Assembly (NCBI RefSeq): GCF_000818395.1
Contig: NZ_JWJG01000028.1
Coordinates: 4,852,615-4,916,614 of the forward strand
DNA: 64,000 nucleotides
Direction of reading: 5' to 3'
DNA from: Noviherbaspirillum autotrophicum
Lineage (GTDB): Bacteria > Pseudomonadota > Gammaproteobacteria > Burkholderiales > Burkholderiaceae_D
Position numbers and translations under genes: made by a program. The notes below the pieces were generated by a model. It did not search any database. It was given only the letters and a program-made list of their open reading frames with translations, and was not told the DNA's origin. Of this stretch, positions 7,654 to 16,361 are shown in pieces. The number at the start of each line of letters is the position of its first letter. Position 1 is the first letter of the stretch.

Positions 7654-9930
7654 ATGACTCCTCGCCCGGCATCGGCCCTGCAAGGCCAGACCATCCTGAT
7701 GGTGGACGACACCCCGGCCAACCTGGGCGTGCTGGCCCACGTGCTGGAAGAGCATGGCTTGACGGTGGTGGTCGCCCAGGATGGCGAGGAAGCGATCGCG
7801 CGCGCCGAACGGGTGCGGCCGAACCTGATCCTGCTGGATGTCATGATGCCCGGCATCGACGGCTTCGAGACTTGCCGCCAGCTCAAGGCGCATCCCGGAT
7901 TGCATGGCATCCCGGTGATCTTCATGACCGCGATGGCGGAAAACAGCGACAAGCTGCGCGGCTTCGAAGTCGGCGGCGTCGATTACGTGACCAAGCCGTT
8001 CCAGATCGAGGAAGTGCTGGCGCGCATCAATACCCACCTGATGCTGTGCCAGGTGCAGACCCGCCTGTCCGAACAGAACGACAAGCTGCAAAAGGAAGTC
8101 GCGCTGCGCCGGCAGATCGAAACCCACCTGCAGACGGCCTACGAGCAGCTCGAAGAGCGGGTGGCGCAGCGCACCGACGAGCTGGCACGCGCCAATGCGC
8201 AGCTGACGGCGGAAATCAACGAGCGCATGCGCGTCGAGCATTCCCTGCGCAAGAGCGAGGCGCGCATCCGCCGCTTGGTCGACTCCAACATCATCGGTAT
8301 TTTTTTCTGGACGCCCGACGGCGCCCTGACCGAAGCGAACGACGCCTTCCTGCAGCTGCTCGGCTACACGCAGCAGGACCTGCGCGACGGCGGGGTGCGC
8401 TTCGAGCAGATCTCGCCGCCCGAATATACGGCCCTGCTCAAGCAGGAAGAGGAAGAGATCAGGCGCACCGGCAGCCTGCAGCCGTTCGAGAAGGAGTACG
8501 TGCACCGGGACGGGCACCGCGTGCCGGTGCTGGTCGGCGCCGTCTTCATCAACGGCGGCCAGGACGAGGGCGTGGCCTTCGTGCTCGACCTGAGCCAGCA
8601 CAAGGAAGCCGAGGAGCGCATCCGCTACATGGCCGATCACGACACCCTCACCGGCCTGCCCAACCGCGCGCTGCTGCAGGACCGGCTGCAGCAGGCGCTG
8701 GCGCACGCGCACCGCACCCAAACCGAGGTCGCGGTGCTGTTCATCGATCTCGATTACTTCAAGCACATCAACGATTCGCTCGGCCATCAGGTCGGCGACA
8801 GCCTGCTGCGCATCGTGGCCGACCGCCTCAAGCATTGCGTGCGCGAGGGCGACAGCGTGGCGCGCCTGGGCGGCGATGAATTCGTGCTGACGCTGCCGCT
8901 GATCACCGACAGCGCCGACGTGGCGCTGGTGGCGCAAAAGGCGCTCGAGGCGCTGGACGCGCCGTTCCACTGCGAAGGCCATGAATTGCACGTCAGCGCC
9001 AGCATCGGCATCAGCATGTATCCCGACGATGGCACCGATGTCGAATCCCTGATGCGCACGGCCGACACGGCCATGTACCATGCCAAGGAAAAAGGGCGCG
9101 GCAATTACCAGTTCTTTACCTCGTCGCTGAACCGGGCGGCGCAGCGGCGTCTGGCGATGAGCAATTCGCTGCGCCATGCGCTGGCGCGCAACGAATTCAC
9201 GCTGTTCTACCAGCCCCAGGTGGAGCTCGAAAGCGGCACGATCTTTTCTGCCGAAGCCCTGCTGCGCTGGCGCCAGCCGGGCAAGGTGCCGGTCACCTGC
9301 AATGAATTCGTGACGCTGGCCGAGGAAACCGGCCTGATCCTGCCGATCGGCGAATGGGTCTTGCGCGAAGCCTGCATGCAACTGAAGCGCTGGCACGAGC
9401 TCGGCTACACCAACCTCGTCATCGCGGTGAACCTGTCGGCGCGCCAGTTCTTCCAGCCGAATTTCCTGGGCACGATCAGGCAGGCCCTCGACGACAGCGG
9501 CATTCCCGCTTCCTGCCTCGATCTCGAAATCACCGAAAGCATGCTCATGCAGCGCAGCGAAGACAATGTCGCCATGCTCAAGCGCCTCTCCGGCATGGGG
9601 GTGAAACTGTCGATCGACGATTTCGGCACCGGCTATTCGAGCCTGGCTTACCTGCAGCGCTTCCCGGTCGACGCGCTCAAGATCGACCGCTCCTTCATCA
9701 GCGGCATCGGGCAGGATTCCAACGACACGGCGCTCGTCACCGCCATCATTTCCATGGCACACAGCCTGCGCCTGAAAGTGCTGGCCGAAGGGGTCGAGAC
9801 GCCGGAGCAGATCAGCTTCCTGCGCTCGCACGGCTGCCTGTCGGCGCAAGGTTATTTCTACAGCGAAGCAGTATCTTCCGACGAATTCACCAAGCTATTG
9901 CTGCGGCAGCAACGCACGGTCGATGCGTGA
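7654..9930 (+). CDS. Response regulator-PAS-GGDEF-EAL protein
   Basis: 758 residues in the order receiver (about 15-130, phospho-acceptor in LILLDVMMPG), coiled coil (145-205), PAS (about 210-330), GGDEF (about 345-500) and EAL (about 515-750). The GGDEF signature is intact (ARLGGDEF near 405) with an RxxD inhibitory site (REGD) five residues before it. The EAL signature (AEALLRW near 533) and DFGTGYSSL near 655 are also intact, so both cyclase and phosphodiesterase activities are possible. No histidine kinase is adjacent, so the phosphodonor must be encoded elsewhere. A GTGAGG about 8 nt before the ATG is a modest ribosome-binding site. Confidence 0.93.
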   Translation: MTPRPASALQGQTILMVDDTPANLGVLAHVLEEHGLTVVVAQDGEEAIARAERVRPNLILLDVMMPGIDGFETCRQLKAHPGLHGIPVIFMTAMAENSDKLRGFEVGGVDYVTKPFQIEEVLARINTHLMLCQVQTRLSEQNDKLQKEVALRRQIETHLQTAYEQLEERVAQRTDELARANAQLTAEINERMRVEHSLRKSEARIRRLVDSNIIGIFFWTPDGALTEANDAFLQLLGYTQQDLRDGGVRFEQISPPEYTALLKQEEEEIRRTGSLQPFEKEYVHRDGHRVPVLVGAVFINGGQDEGVAFVLDLSQHKEAEERIRYMADHDTLTGLPNRALLQDRLQQALAHAHRTQTEVAVLFIDLDYFKHINDSLGHQVGDSLLRIVADRLKHCVREGDSVARLGGDEFVLTLPLITDSADVALVAQKALEALDAPFHCEGHELHVSASIGISMYPDDGTDVESLMRTADTAMYHAKEKGRGNYQFFTSSLNRAAQRRLAMSNSLRHALARNEFTLFYQPQVELESGTIFSAEALLRWRQPGKVPVTCNEFVTLAEETGLILPIGEWVLREACMQLKRWHELGYTNLVIAVNLSARQFFQPNFLGTIRQALDDSGIPASCLDLEITESMLMQRSEDNVAMLKRLSGMGVKLSIDDFGTGYSSLAYLQRFPVDALKIDRSFISGIGQDSNDTALVTAIISMAHSLRLKVLAEGVETPEQISFLRSHGCLSAQGYFYSEAVSSDEFTKLLLRQQRTVDA

Positions 9931-10030
9931 AGCACACCGGCGCCACGCACGCCGTTATCAGCCGCAGCGCGACGCGTTTTCCCGCACTCTGTCGCGGCAA
10001 ATGCCGCTCCCTTCTCCCTGTCTGGCTCGA

Positions 10031-10073
10031 TTGATTCAGATCAAAGTTGTCAAAATACATCTGCATTTACACT
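10031..10073 (+). promoter_or_regulatory. Anr/FNR-dependent promoter of the hemerythrin gene
   Basis: TTGAT-TCAG-ATCAA at 10031-10044 is a perfect 10/10 match to the FNR/Anr consensus. A TACACT hexamer at 10068-10073 fits a -10 and would place transcription start near 10080, so the box centre sits at about -42, the standard class II activating position. The next gene, at 10184, encodes bacteriohemerythrin. The leader of roughly 100 nt shows no obvious terminator. Confidence 0.75.
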
Positions 10074-10183
10074 GATTTCAAGCAACGCATGTCTTTTGGC
10101 AATATAGCCGGCGCGCAATCCGGTCACCGCCCGGCGTTGCCATGTGTTCGCTCGGTGCTCACTGACTGGCAAAGAGAAAAGAT

Positions 10184-10675
10184 ATGTCTCAAGAAGAAAA
10201 CGGCAAGCATGCCCCATTCGTCATCGAGTGGAGAAAAGGGTTTCAGGTCAATATCGAACAAGTCGACACGGAACATCAGCACCTGTTCGCCCTGGTCAAG
10301 GCGCTAAATCTCGCTTCGGTTGAAAAGACGGTGGAGGAATTGCTCGATTACGTGGTCGTGCACTTTTCCAACGAGCAGGATTTGATGGAAAAAAGCGGCT
10401 ATCCGGGCTTCGAACAGCACTTGAAGCTGCACGAGGATTTCGCCACCCACGTCGCGGATTTCCTGGGCAATGGCGAAGCGTGGACAGAAGAACGCGTGCA
10501 GGAACTGCGCCGCTTCCTGAACAAATGGCTCGTCGGCCACATCATGACCCACGATCTGCGCTTCGGCCGCTGGTACACGGAACACCACCCGGCGCCAGCA
10601 GTCGTTGCCGCGCCCGTGGTTGCCGCACCGAAGGCGCACCGCGGATTCCTGTCCGCCTTGTTCGGGTTGAAGTAA
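10184..10675 (+). CDS. Bacteriohemerythrin
   Basis: 163 residues: a four-helix hemerythrin domain (about 12-130) and an Ala/Pro/Val-rich tail with a short hydrophobic C-terminus. All seven expected ligands of the di-iron oxygen-binding site are visible: H31 in DTEH, H60 and E64 in VHFSNE, H79 and H83 in HLKLH, H119 and D124 in HIMTHD. The ATG follows an AGAGAAAAGAT purine stretch. With a perfect Anr/FNR box upstream, the gene is probably induced at low oxygen, fitting a role in oxygen binding or delivery. It is convergent with the serine acetyltransferase gene. Confidence 0.95.
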   Translation: MSQEENGKHAPFVIEWRKGFQVNIEQVDTEHQHLFALVKALNLASVEKTVEELLDYVVVHFSNEQDLMEKSGYPGFEQHLKLHEDFATHVADFLGNGEAWTEERVQELRRFLNKWLVGHIMTHDLRFGRWYTEHHPAPAVVAAPVVAAPKAHRGFLSALFGLK

Positions 10676-10702
10676 CGCCCCCGGCCGGCGCCGCGATTGC
10701 GG

Positions 10703-11584
10703 TCAGATCGTCTGGTCCATCTCGGTCGACGGGCAGCTGTCGAGGTGCTGGCGCACCACCCGCGCCGGCACGCCGGCCACCGTGCAATGCGGCGGCACCG
10801 GTTTCAACACGACGCTGCCGGCGGCCACCTTGCTCATCGTCCCGACTTCGATATTGCCCAGGATCTTGGCACCGGCACCGATCATCACGCCGCTGCGGAT
10901 TTTCGGATGACGGTCACCATGCTCCTTGCCGGTGCCGCCCAAGGTGACGTTTTGCAATAACGATACATTGTCTTCGATGACGGTGGTTTCGCCGATCACG
11001 ATGCCGGTGCCGTGATCGAACATGACGCCGGCGCCGATGCGCGCGGCCGGATGGATATCCACCGCAAACACCAGCGATGCCCGGTTAGCCAGCGCAAAGG
11101 CCAGCTCGCTGCGCCCTTCCCGCCACAAGGCGTGCGTGGCACGGTACGTCTGCAGCGCATGAAAGCCTTTCAGGTTCATCAGCACATGCAAATGGTCGGG
11201 GCAGGCGGGATCGCGTTCCTTGACGGCGGCAAGATCGGCCGCCGCCTGTTGCAGCGCCGTCTCTTCCTGCGTAAAAAGTTGCCGCAGCAAAGCAAACAGC
11301 GGCGGCTCCGGCAAGTCGCCGCAGCTCAGGCGCTGCGCCAATACCGCAGCCAGCGCCGGCGCCAGCCCGTCATGCCGCAGCACTTGCTGCTGCATGCGCA
11401 ATTGCAGCAAGGGCTCGCGCGCGCAGACAGCGTCGGCGGCGGCCCGTATGCCTTGCCACAGCAGCGCCGCCTCGTCATGCCGTACCGGCAGCGATGCGAT
11501 GCGCAGGCGCCGTTCGACCATGCCGGCGTCTTCCGCCGGAGGCACTTCTTTGCGTGCCGCAATACCTTGCTCTATCCTGTTCAT
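10703..11584 (-). CDS. Serine O-acetyltransferase (CysE family)
   Basis: 293 residues. The N-terminal alpha-helical SATase domain (about 40-165) is followed by a left-handed beta-helix of hexapeptide repeats (about 175-270) with the family signatures FAVDIHPAARIGAGVMFDHGTG and GGTGKEHGDRHPKI. It would transfer acetyl from acetyl-CoA to L-serine, giving O-acetylserine for cysteine synthesis. GGAGAG precedes the chosen ATG at 11584. It resembles the longer epsilon-type CysE (about 300 residues). No cysteine synthase gene is adjacent. Confidence 0.9.
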   Translation of the reverse strand: MNRIEQGIAARKEVPPAEDAGMVERRLRIASLPVRHDEAALLWQGIRAAADAVCAREPLLQLRMQQQVLRHDGLAPALAAVLAQRLSCGDLPEPPLFALLRQLFTQEETALQQAAADLAAVKERDPACPDHLHVLMNLKGFHALQTYRATHALWREGRSELAFALANRASLVFAVDIHPAARIGAGVMFDHGTGIVIGETTVIEDNVSLLQNVTLGGTGKEHGDRHPKIRSGVMIGAGAKILGNIEVGTMSKVAAGSVVLKPVPPHCTVAGVPARVVRQHLDSCPSTEMDQTI

Positions 11585-11781
11585 GGCTGCTCTCCATGGC
11601 CGCGCCGCCGTGGGCACGGTGCAAAAAACAAAAATGGCTGCAGGTCTTGCAACGCTGCAGCCATCGGAATCTGTCGAAAACGCATGCGCTAATCGGCCAG
11701 CCCCTCCGGCTGTGCGCGACAACATGCCACAATAATCAGGTTGGAAACGTCCGGCCGGTTCATTGGTCCAAAATTTCGCAT

Positions 11782-11795
11782 ATCGTTATAACGAT
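11782..11795. promoter_or_regulatory. Perfect 14-bp palindrome ATCGTTATAACGAT, likely operator
   Basis: The sequence is fully self-complementary and lies in the divergent region between the serine acetyltransferase start (11584) and the phosphoesterase start (11843), 47 bp upstream of the latter. A dimeric repressor site is the natural reading, but the cognate protein is unknown; the half CGTTATA loosely recalls ModE sites. Confidence 0.45.
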
Positions 11796-11842
11796 CCTAT
11801 TTAAGCACATTTCAGACGACCGGGCTTGCCCGGTCCCGCTCC

Positions 11843-12307
11843 ATGACGACAATTGGCCTCATTTCCGACACCCACGGCTTGCTGCGTCCGGAAGCGCGCG
11901 TGGCGCTGCGCAATGTGGACCGCATCATCCACGCCGGCGACATTTGCAATGCCGAAGTGCTGGCGGCGCTGGCGGACATCGCCCCGCTGACGGCGGTGCG
12001 CGGCAACAACGACCGTGGCGCTTGGGCACAGGCGGTGCCGGAACGCGCGCTGATCGAGATCGACGGCATGAAGCTGTACGTGCTGCATGACTTGCACGAA
12101 CTCGATATCGACCCGAAAGCTGCAGGCGTGAAGGCGGTCATTACCGGCCATTCGCACCGTCCGCTGTCAAAGATGGAAAACGGCGTACTGTACGTCAATC
12201 CAGGCAGCGCCGGGCCGCGGCGCTTTCGCCTGCCGATTTCGCTCGGCTTCCTGGAAATCGAGGGCGGGCAACTCCGGGCGCGCCTGCAGACGCTGGACGT
12301 GGACTGA
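11843..12307 (+). CDS. YfcE/MJ0936-type metallophosphoesterase
   Basis: 154 residues, the usual size. Metal-binding motifs of the calcineurin-like fold appear in order: ISDTHG (residues about 7-12), HAGDICN (near 32), RGNND (near 53), and GHSHRP (near 108), then NPGSAGPRR typical of the YfcE branch. It would hydrolyse phosphodiesters, natural substrate unknown. It begins a rightward stretch that continues, after 170 bp, with the DJ-1-type genes. Confidence 0.92.
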   Translation: MTTIGLISDTHGLLRPEARVALRNVDRIIHAGDICNAEVLAALADIAPLTAVRGNNDRGAWAQAVPERALIEIDGMKLYVLHDLHELDIDPKAAGVKAVITGHSHRPLSKMENGVLYVNPGSAGPRRFRLPISLGFLEIEGGQLRARLQTLDVD

Positions 12308-12439
12308 GCAGCCGTCGTCTGAGGGACGGGGCAGACCTGCGCCACGGAAACGGCAGCTGCAGAGATGGCCGGTTTTGTCCGCTTCTTGTCTTACGCGTGC
12401 ATTTCGGTGCACGTCTGCTCTGCGTAACATCATTTGCAC

Positions 12440-12457
12440 GCCGAGACTGATCTCGGC
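12440..12457. repeat. Short hairpin in the leader of the DJ-1 gene
   Basis: GCCGAGA and TCTCGGC pair perfectly around a CTGA loop, ending about 12 nt before the AAAGGAG ribosome-binding site of the next gene. No T-run follows, so it is not a terminator. An influence on translation start is possible but unproven. Confidence 0.4.
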
Positions 12458-12480
12458 ATTCACCGGCAAAGGAGCTGATG

Positions 12481-13125
12481 ATGTTAAGCGTAGGCATACT
12501 GGTGTTCGACAAGGTCGAAATCCTGGATTTCGCCGGTCCGTATGAAGTGTTTTCGGCTGCGTCGCGTGTCCATGCGCGCAATATGCCCTTGCAGATGGCG
12601 GCGTCAGCCCTGTTTCGCTGCCATCTGGTGGCGGAAGAAATGCGGCCGGTCCATGCGCGCGGAGGCATGAAGGTGCTGCCGGATTGCGTGCTGCCGCCCC
12701 CGGGCGACATCGATGTGCTGATCGTGCCGGGAGGCGACGTATCGGCGGTGCTGGAACGCCCGCGCGTGATCGACTGGATCCGCGCGCAGGATACGCGCAT
12801 TACCGCGTCGGTGTGCACCGGCGCCTTCCTGCTGGCGAAGGCCGGTCTGCTCAATCGCCTGCCGGTGACCACGCACTGGGAAGACCAGGCCGAGCTGCAG
12901 GCGCGTTATCCTTCGCTCGTGGTGTTGCAGGACAGGCCGTGGGTGGACTGCGGTAAAGTAGTGACCTCCGGCGGCATCTCGGCCGGCATCGACATGAGCC
13001 TGCATCTGGTCGAGCGGCTCGCAGGCAAGCAGCTGGCGCACGCCACCGCCAGGCAAATGGAATACAGATGGAATACCCATGGAACAGACAGCCCTGCCGA
13101 TCCCGGTTTATTTCGTGCTGCGTGA
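12481..13125 (+). CDS. DJ-1/PfpI family protein
   Basis: 214 residues, a single DJ-1/PfpI (class I glutamine amidotransferase-like) domain. It opens with VGILVFDKVEILDFAGPYEVFS and has the nucleophile-elbow cysteine in SVCTGAF near residue 103, followed by the THWED stretch common in the isocyanide hydratase/GlxA branch. Two ATGs are in tandem (12478, 12481); the second has the better 6-nt spacing from GGAG. The 3' end overlaps the next gene by 47 bp in another frame. Enzymatic activity is not predictable. Confidence 0.88.
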   Translation: MLSVGILVFDKVEILDFAGPYEVFSAASRVHARNMPLQMAASALFRCHLVAEEMRPVHARGGMKVLPDCVLPPPGDIDVLIVPGGDVSAVLERPRVIDWIRAQDTRITASVCTGAFLLAKAGLLNRLPVTTHWEDQAELQARYPSLVVLQDRPWVDCGKVVTSGGISAGIDMSLHLVERLAGKQLAHATARQMEYRWNTHGTDSPADPGLFRAA

Positions 13126-14077
13126 GCGCACGCTGGCGCTGGACCTGATCGGCCCGGCCGAAGTGCTGCGCTACGCCAACCGGCAGGCGGAAAAGGAAGG
13201 GCGGCCGGCGCCATTCGCGTCGCACTACGTCAGCGCCGAGACGCGCATCGACACTTCGGTCGGGCTCGACGTGACCGGCTTTGCCGCCCTGCCCGAGCGT
13301 CTGCCCGACGATGCCATCGTAATCCTGGTGGCGTGCGCCGGCAGCGACAATGATTTCAGCAGCCCCGCGGCGCAAGCCACGGTCGCCTGGCTGCGCCGGC
13401 ACGTCACGCCGCGGCACCGGCTGCTGTGCATCTGCACCGGCGCGCTGCTGGCCGGATTTGCCGGCTTGCTCGACGGCCGCCAGTGCACCACCCACCACAG
13501 CCACTGCGACGACTTGCGCAGGATCGCGCCGCGCGCGCACGTGCTGGAAGACCGGATTTTCGTCGAAGACGGATATATCTATACCAGCGCCGGCGTCACC
13601 GCCTGCATCGACCTGACGCTGCATCTGGTGGCGCAGATCGCCGGCCATCAGTTCGCCGCGGCGATTGCGCGCAACATGGTGATCTACCTGCGGCGCGCCG
13701 GCAGCGACCCGCAATTGTCGCCATGGCTGGCGTTTCGCAACCACCTGCATCCGGCCGTACACCGGGTGCAGGACGCGATCATCGGCAATCCGGCCAACGA
13801 CTGGAACATCGCTCAGCTGGCGCAGATCGCCTGCGCCAGCGAGCGCCACCTGACGCGCCTGTTCCGTGAACACACCGGCACCGGCATCGTCGATTACATC
13901 CAGCGCATCCGCGTGGCGCTGGCACGCGAGCTGCTGGCGCAGTCACCGCTCAACATGGAGCGCGTGGCGGAAAAGGCGGGATTCAATTCATCGCGCCAGC
14001 TGCGGCGCGTCTGGAACAAGTTCGAGGCTGCGCCGCCCAGCCGCTATCGGGCGGGCATGGAGGGCGCGCTGCAGTAA
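13079..14077 (+). CDS. GlxA-type transcriptional regulator (DJ-1/PfpI + AraC HTH)
   Basis: 332 residues. Residues about 5-185 form a DJ-1/PfpI sensor domain (VYFVLRERTLALDLIGPAEVL; elbow CICTGALL near 120; TTHHSHCDDL near 139). Residues about 220-330 carry two AraC-type helix-turn-helix motifs (WNIAQLAQIACASERHLTRLF and MERVAEKAGFNSSRQLRRVW). The start at 13079 has GGAA about 7 nt upstream and cannot move downstream without losing the first beta strand, so the 47-bp overlap with the preceding gene is real. Such regulators often control the DJ-1 enzyme or catabolic genes nearby; the likely partner is the gene it overlaps. Confidence 0.9.
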   Translation: MEQTALPIPVYFVLRERTLALDLIGPAEVLRYANRQAEKEGRPAPFASHYVSAETRIDTSVGLDVTGFAALPERLPDDAIVILVACAGSDNDFSSPAAQATVAWLRRHVTPRHRLLCICTGALLAGFAGLLDGRQCTTHHSHCDDLRRIAPRAHVLEDRIFVEDGYIYTSAGVTACIDLTLHLVAQIAGHQFAAAIARNMVIYLRRAGSDPQLSPWLAFRNHLHPAVHRVQDAIIGNPANDWNIAQLAQIACASERHLTRLFREHTGTGIVDYIQRIRVALARELLAQSPLNMERVAEKAGFNSSRQLRRVWNKFEAAPPSRYRAGMEGALQ

Positions 14078-14083
14078 AGCGGG

Positions 14084-15760
14084 TCAGTAGATTTGCGCGC
14101 CGCCGACCGTGCCACCGTGGATGTCGGTGCTGCCGACCATGGAAAGCGCCACCGCTTCGGCCACCTTGATGCCATCCACGGCAGCCGAAAGAATGCCGCC
14201 GGCGTAACCGGCGCCTTCGCCGGCCGGGAACAGACCCTTGGTGTTGAGGCTCTGGAAGTTGTCGAGCCGCTTGATGCGCACCGGCGACGAGGTGCGCGTC
14301 TCCACCCCGGTCAGCACCGCGTCGCGCATCGCATAGCCCTTGATCTGGCGGTCGAATGCCGGGATCGCTTCGCGCATCGCCTCGATCGCATAGGCAGGCA
14401 ATGCGGGCGCAAGGTCGGTCAAGTGCACGCCTGGCTTATAGGAAGGCAATACCGAACCGAATTCCTTGGACGGCTTACCAGCGAGGAAATCGCCGACCAG
14501 CTGGCCCGGCGCATCATAGTTGCTGCCGCCCATGACGAATGCGCGCGATTCGAGTTCGCGCTGGAATTCGATGCCTGCCAGCGGATGCTTGTCGCCGCCA
14601 AAATCCTTGGGATCGATGCCGACCACGAAGCCGCTGTTGGCGTTGCGCTCGTTGCGCGAATACTGGCTCATGCCATTGGTGACCACGCGCCCCGGCTCGG
14701 ACGTCGCCGCCACCACGGTGCCGCCGGGGCACATGCAGAAACTGTAAACCGCGCGGCCATTCTTGCAGTGATGCACGAGCTTGTAATCGGCCGCGCCCAA
14801 CAGCGGATGGCCGGCGAACTTGCCGAAGCGTGCGCGGTCGATCAGCGACTGCGGATGCTCGATGCGAAAGCCGATCGAGAACGGTTTCGCTTCGATGTAC
14901 ACGCCGCGATCAAACAGCATCTGGAAGGTGTCGCGCGCACTATGGCCGACGGCCAGCACGACATGCTCGGTGGCGATATGCTCGCCGTTTTCCAGCACCA
15001 CGCCGCGAATTTGCTTCCCTCCTTGCGCATCGTCGATGTCAAGGTCGGTCACCTTGGCCTGGAAGCGGAATTCGCCGCCCAGCGCTTCGATCGTTTCGCG
15101 CATGGCTTCCACCATCTTCACCAGGCGGAAGGTGCCGATGTGCGGCTTGCTCACATACAGGATTTCTTCCGGCGCATAGTGCTTCACGAATTCGGTGAGC
15201 ACCTTGCGGCTGTAATGCTTCGGGTCCTTGATCCCGCTGTGCAGCTTGCCGTCGGAAAAAGTGCCGGCCCCGCCTTCGCCGAACTGCACGTTCGACTCCG
15301 GGTTCAGGTCGCGCTTGCGCCACAGGCCCCAGGTATCCTTGGTGCGTTCGCGCACCACCTTGCCGCGCTCCAGGATGATGGGCTTGAAACCCATCTGCGC
15401 CAGGATCAGCGCGGCGAAAATGCCGCACGGGCCGAAACCGATGATCACCGGGCGGGCCGCGTCGGGACGCGCCGCAATGCTGGCCGTGGCCCGGGCGACG
15501 AACTTGTATTCCATGTCGGGCGTGATGCCGATATGCGGCACGCCCTGCAGGCGCGTCAGCACCGCCGCCTCGTCCCGCACCGTCACGTCAAGCGTGTACA
15601 CCAGCATGATGGCGTTCTTCCTGCGCGCGTCGTAACCGCGCCGGAAAACGGTATAGCCGACCAGTTCGCCGGCATCGATCTTCAGGCGCGCCAGGATGGC
15701 GGCCGGCAGGTCGGAATCGGGATGGTCGAGCGGGAGGTGTACGTCAGTCAATCGCAGCAT
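14084..15760 (-). CDS. NAD(P)/FAD-dependent oxidoreductase (uncharacterised COG2509 type)
   Basis: 558 residues. A small N-terminal domain (LRLTDVHLPLDH, 1-95) precedes the FAD-binding Rossmann motif (VIIGFGPCGIFAALILAQMG near 103). An R-x-K-D-T-W-G-LW motif follows, then an AVGHSARDTF stretch near 270 and a C-terminal GEGAGYAGGILSAAVDGIK segment binding FAD. This architecture belongs to the widespread but poorly characterised FAD-dependent protein family. The start at 15760 follows the family N-terminus; no strong ribosome-binding site is visible, so an upstream start is possible. It converges with the GlxA-type gene, stops 6 bp apart. Confidence 0.85.
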   Translation of the reverse strand: MLRLTDVHLPLDHPDSDLPAAILARLKIDAGELVGYTVFRRGYDARRKNAIMLVYTLDVTVRDEAAVLTRLQGVPHIGITPDMEYKFVARATASIAARPDAARPVIIGFGPCGIFAALILAQMGFKPIILERGKVVRERTKDTWGLWRKRDLNPESNVQFGEGGAGTFSDGKLHSGIKDPKHYSRKVLTEFVKHYAPEEILYVSKPHIGTFRLVKMVEAMRETIEALGGEFRFQAKVTDLDIDDAQGGKQIRGVVLENGEHIATEHVVLAVGHSARDTFQMLFDRGVYIEAKPFSIGFRIEHPQSLIDRARFGKFAGHPLLGAADYKLVHHCKNGRAVYSFCMCPGGTVVAATSEPGRVVTNGMSQYSRNERNANSGFVVGIDPKDFGGDKHPLAGIEFQRELESRAFVMGGSNYDAPGQLVGDFLAGKPSKEFGSVLPSYKPGVHLTDLAPALPAYAIEAMREAIPAFDRQIKGYAMRDAVLTGVETRTSSPVRIKRLDNFQSLNTKGLFPAGEGAGYAGGILSAAVDGIKVAEAVALSMVGSTDIHGGTVGGAQIY

Positions 15761-15878
15761 GCGCGTGTTGGAGGTGGGCGATGAGAAGGGCGCTATTTTA
15801 CCCCACCCCATGCGGCGACCGGCGCATCGAAAGACCGCTGCGCCGGCCGCTTTCCTGCCCGTTTTCAGGCGGACGAGC

Positions 15879-16328
15879 TTACCCGCTGCGGTACTGGTCG
15901 CGCAGGCTTCTCACCTGGTCGTGGTTCTTCAGCACGCCCTGGTACTGCCGCTCCACCACGGTGCGCAGCTCTGCCGGCAAGGCCTTTTCGATCGCATTGC
16001 GGTAGCGCGACACCGCCACATCCTCGCCGCGCTCGCACTCCTTGAGCACGGCGCGGTCGTCGTGGCCCATGATGGCGGACTTGACGTCGACCCAGCGCCG
16101 GTGCAGCGCACCACCCAGGCTGCTGCCGCGTTCCGGGTCGCCGCCGTAGGCACGCACCAGGTCCTGCAATTCCAGCGCGGCCGCCGCACAGGTCTGCGCC
16201 CGATTGGAAAAGAAGGACTTGAGCGTGGTGTCACCCACGTCCTGCGCGCAGGTCAGAAAGCCCTCTTCGCCATCCTTGCAGGTTTCGATCAGGTCGTTCA
16301 GCGTGGAAATCACTTCGTCGTTGTCCAT
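15879..16328 (-). CDS. PA2169-type four-helix-bundle protein (DUF2383)
   Basis: 149 residues, all helical, with the family opening (EVISTLNDLIETCKDGEEGF), the FFSNRAQTCAAAALELQDLV helix, a GxLHRRWVD segment near 78 and the closing YRNAIEKALP helix. These ferritin-like bundles are common in proteobacterial stress loci and have no assigned enzyme activity. It lies 33 bp downstream of the DUF4142 gene and probably shares its transcript. Confidence 0.88.
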   Translation of the reverse strand: MDNDEVISTLNDLIETCKDGEEGFLTCAQDVGDTTLKSFFSNRAQTCAAAALELQDLVRAYGGDPERGSSLGGALHRRWVDVKSAIMGHDDRAVLKECERGEDVAVSRYRNAIEKALPAELRTVVERQYQGVLKNHDQVRSLRDQYRSG

Positions 16329-16361
16329 CCGAGCTCCGTCAGGTTGTGCATGAAAGCCGTC

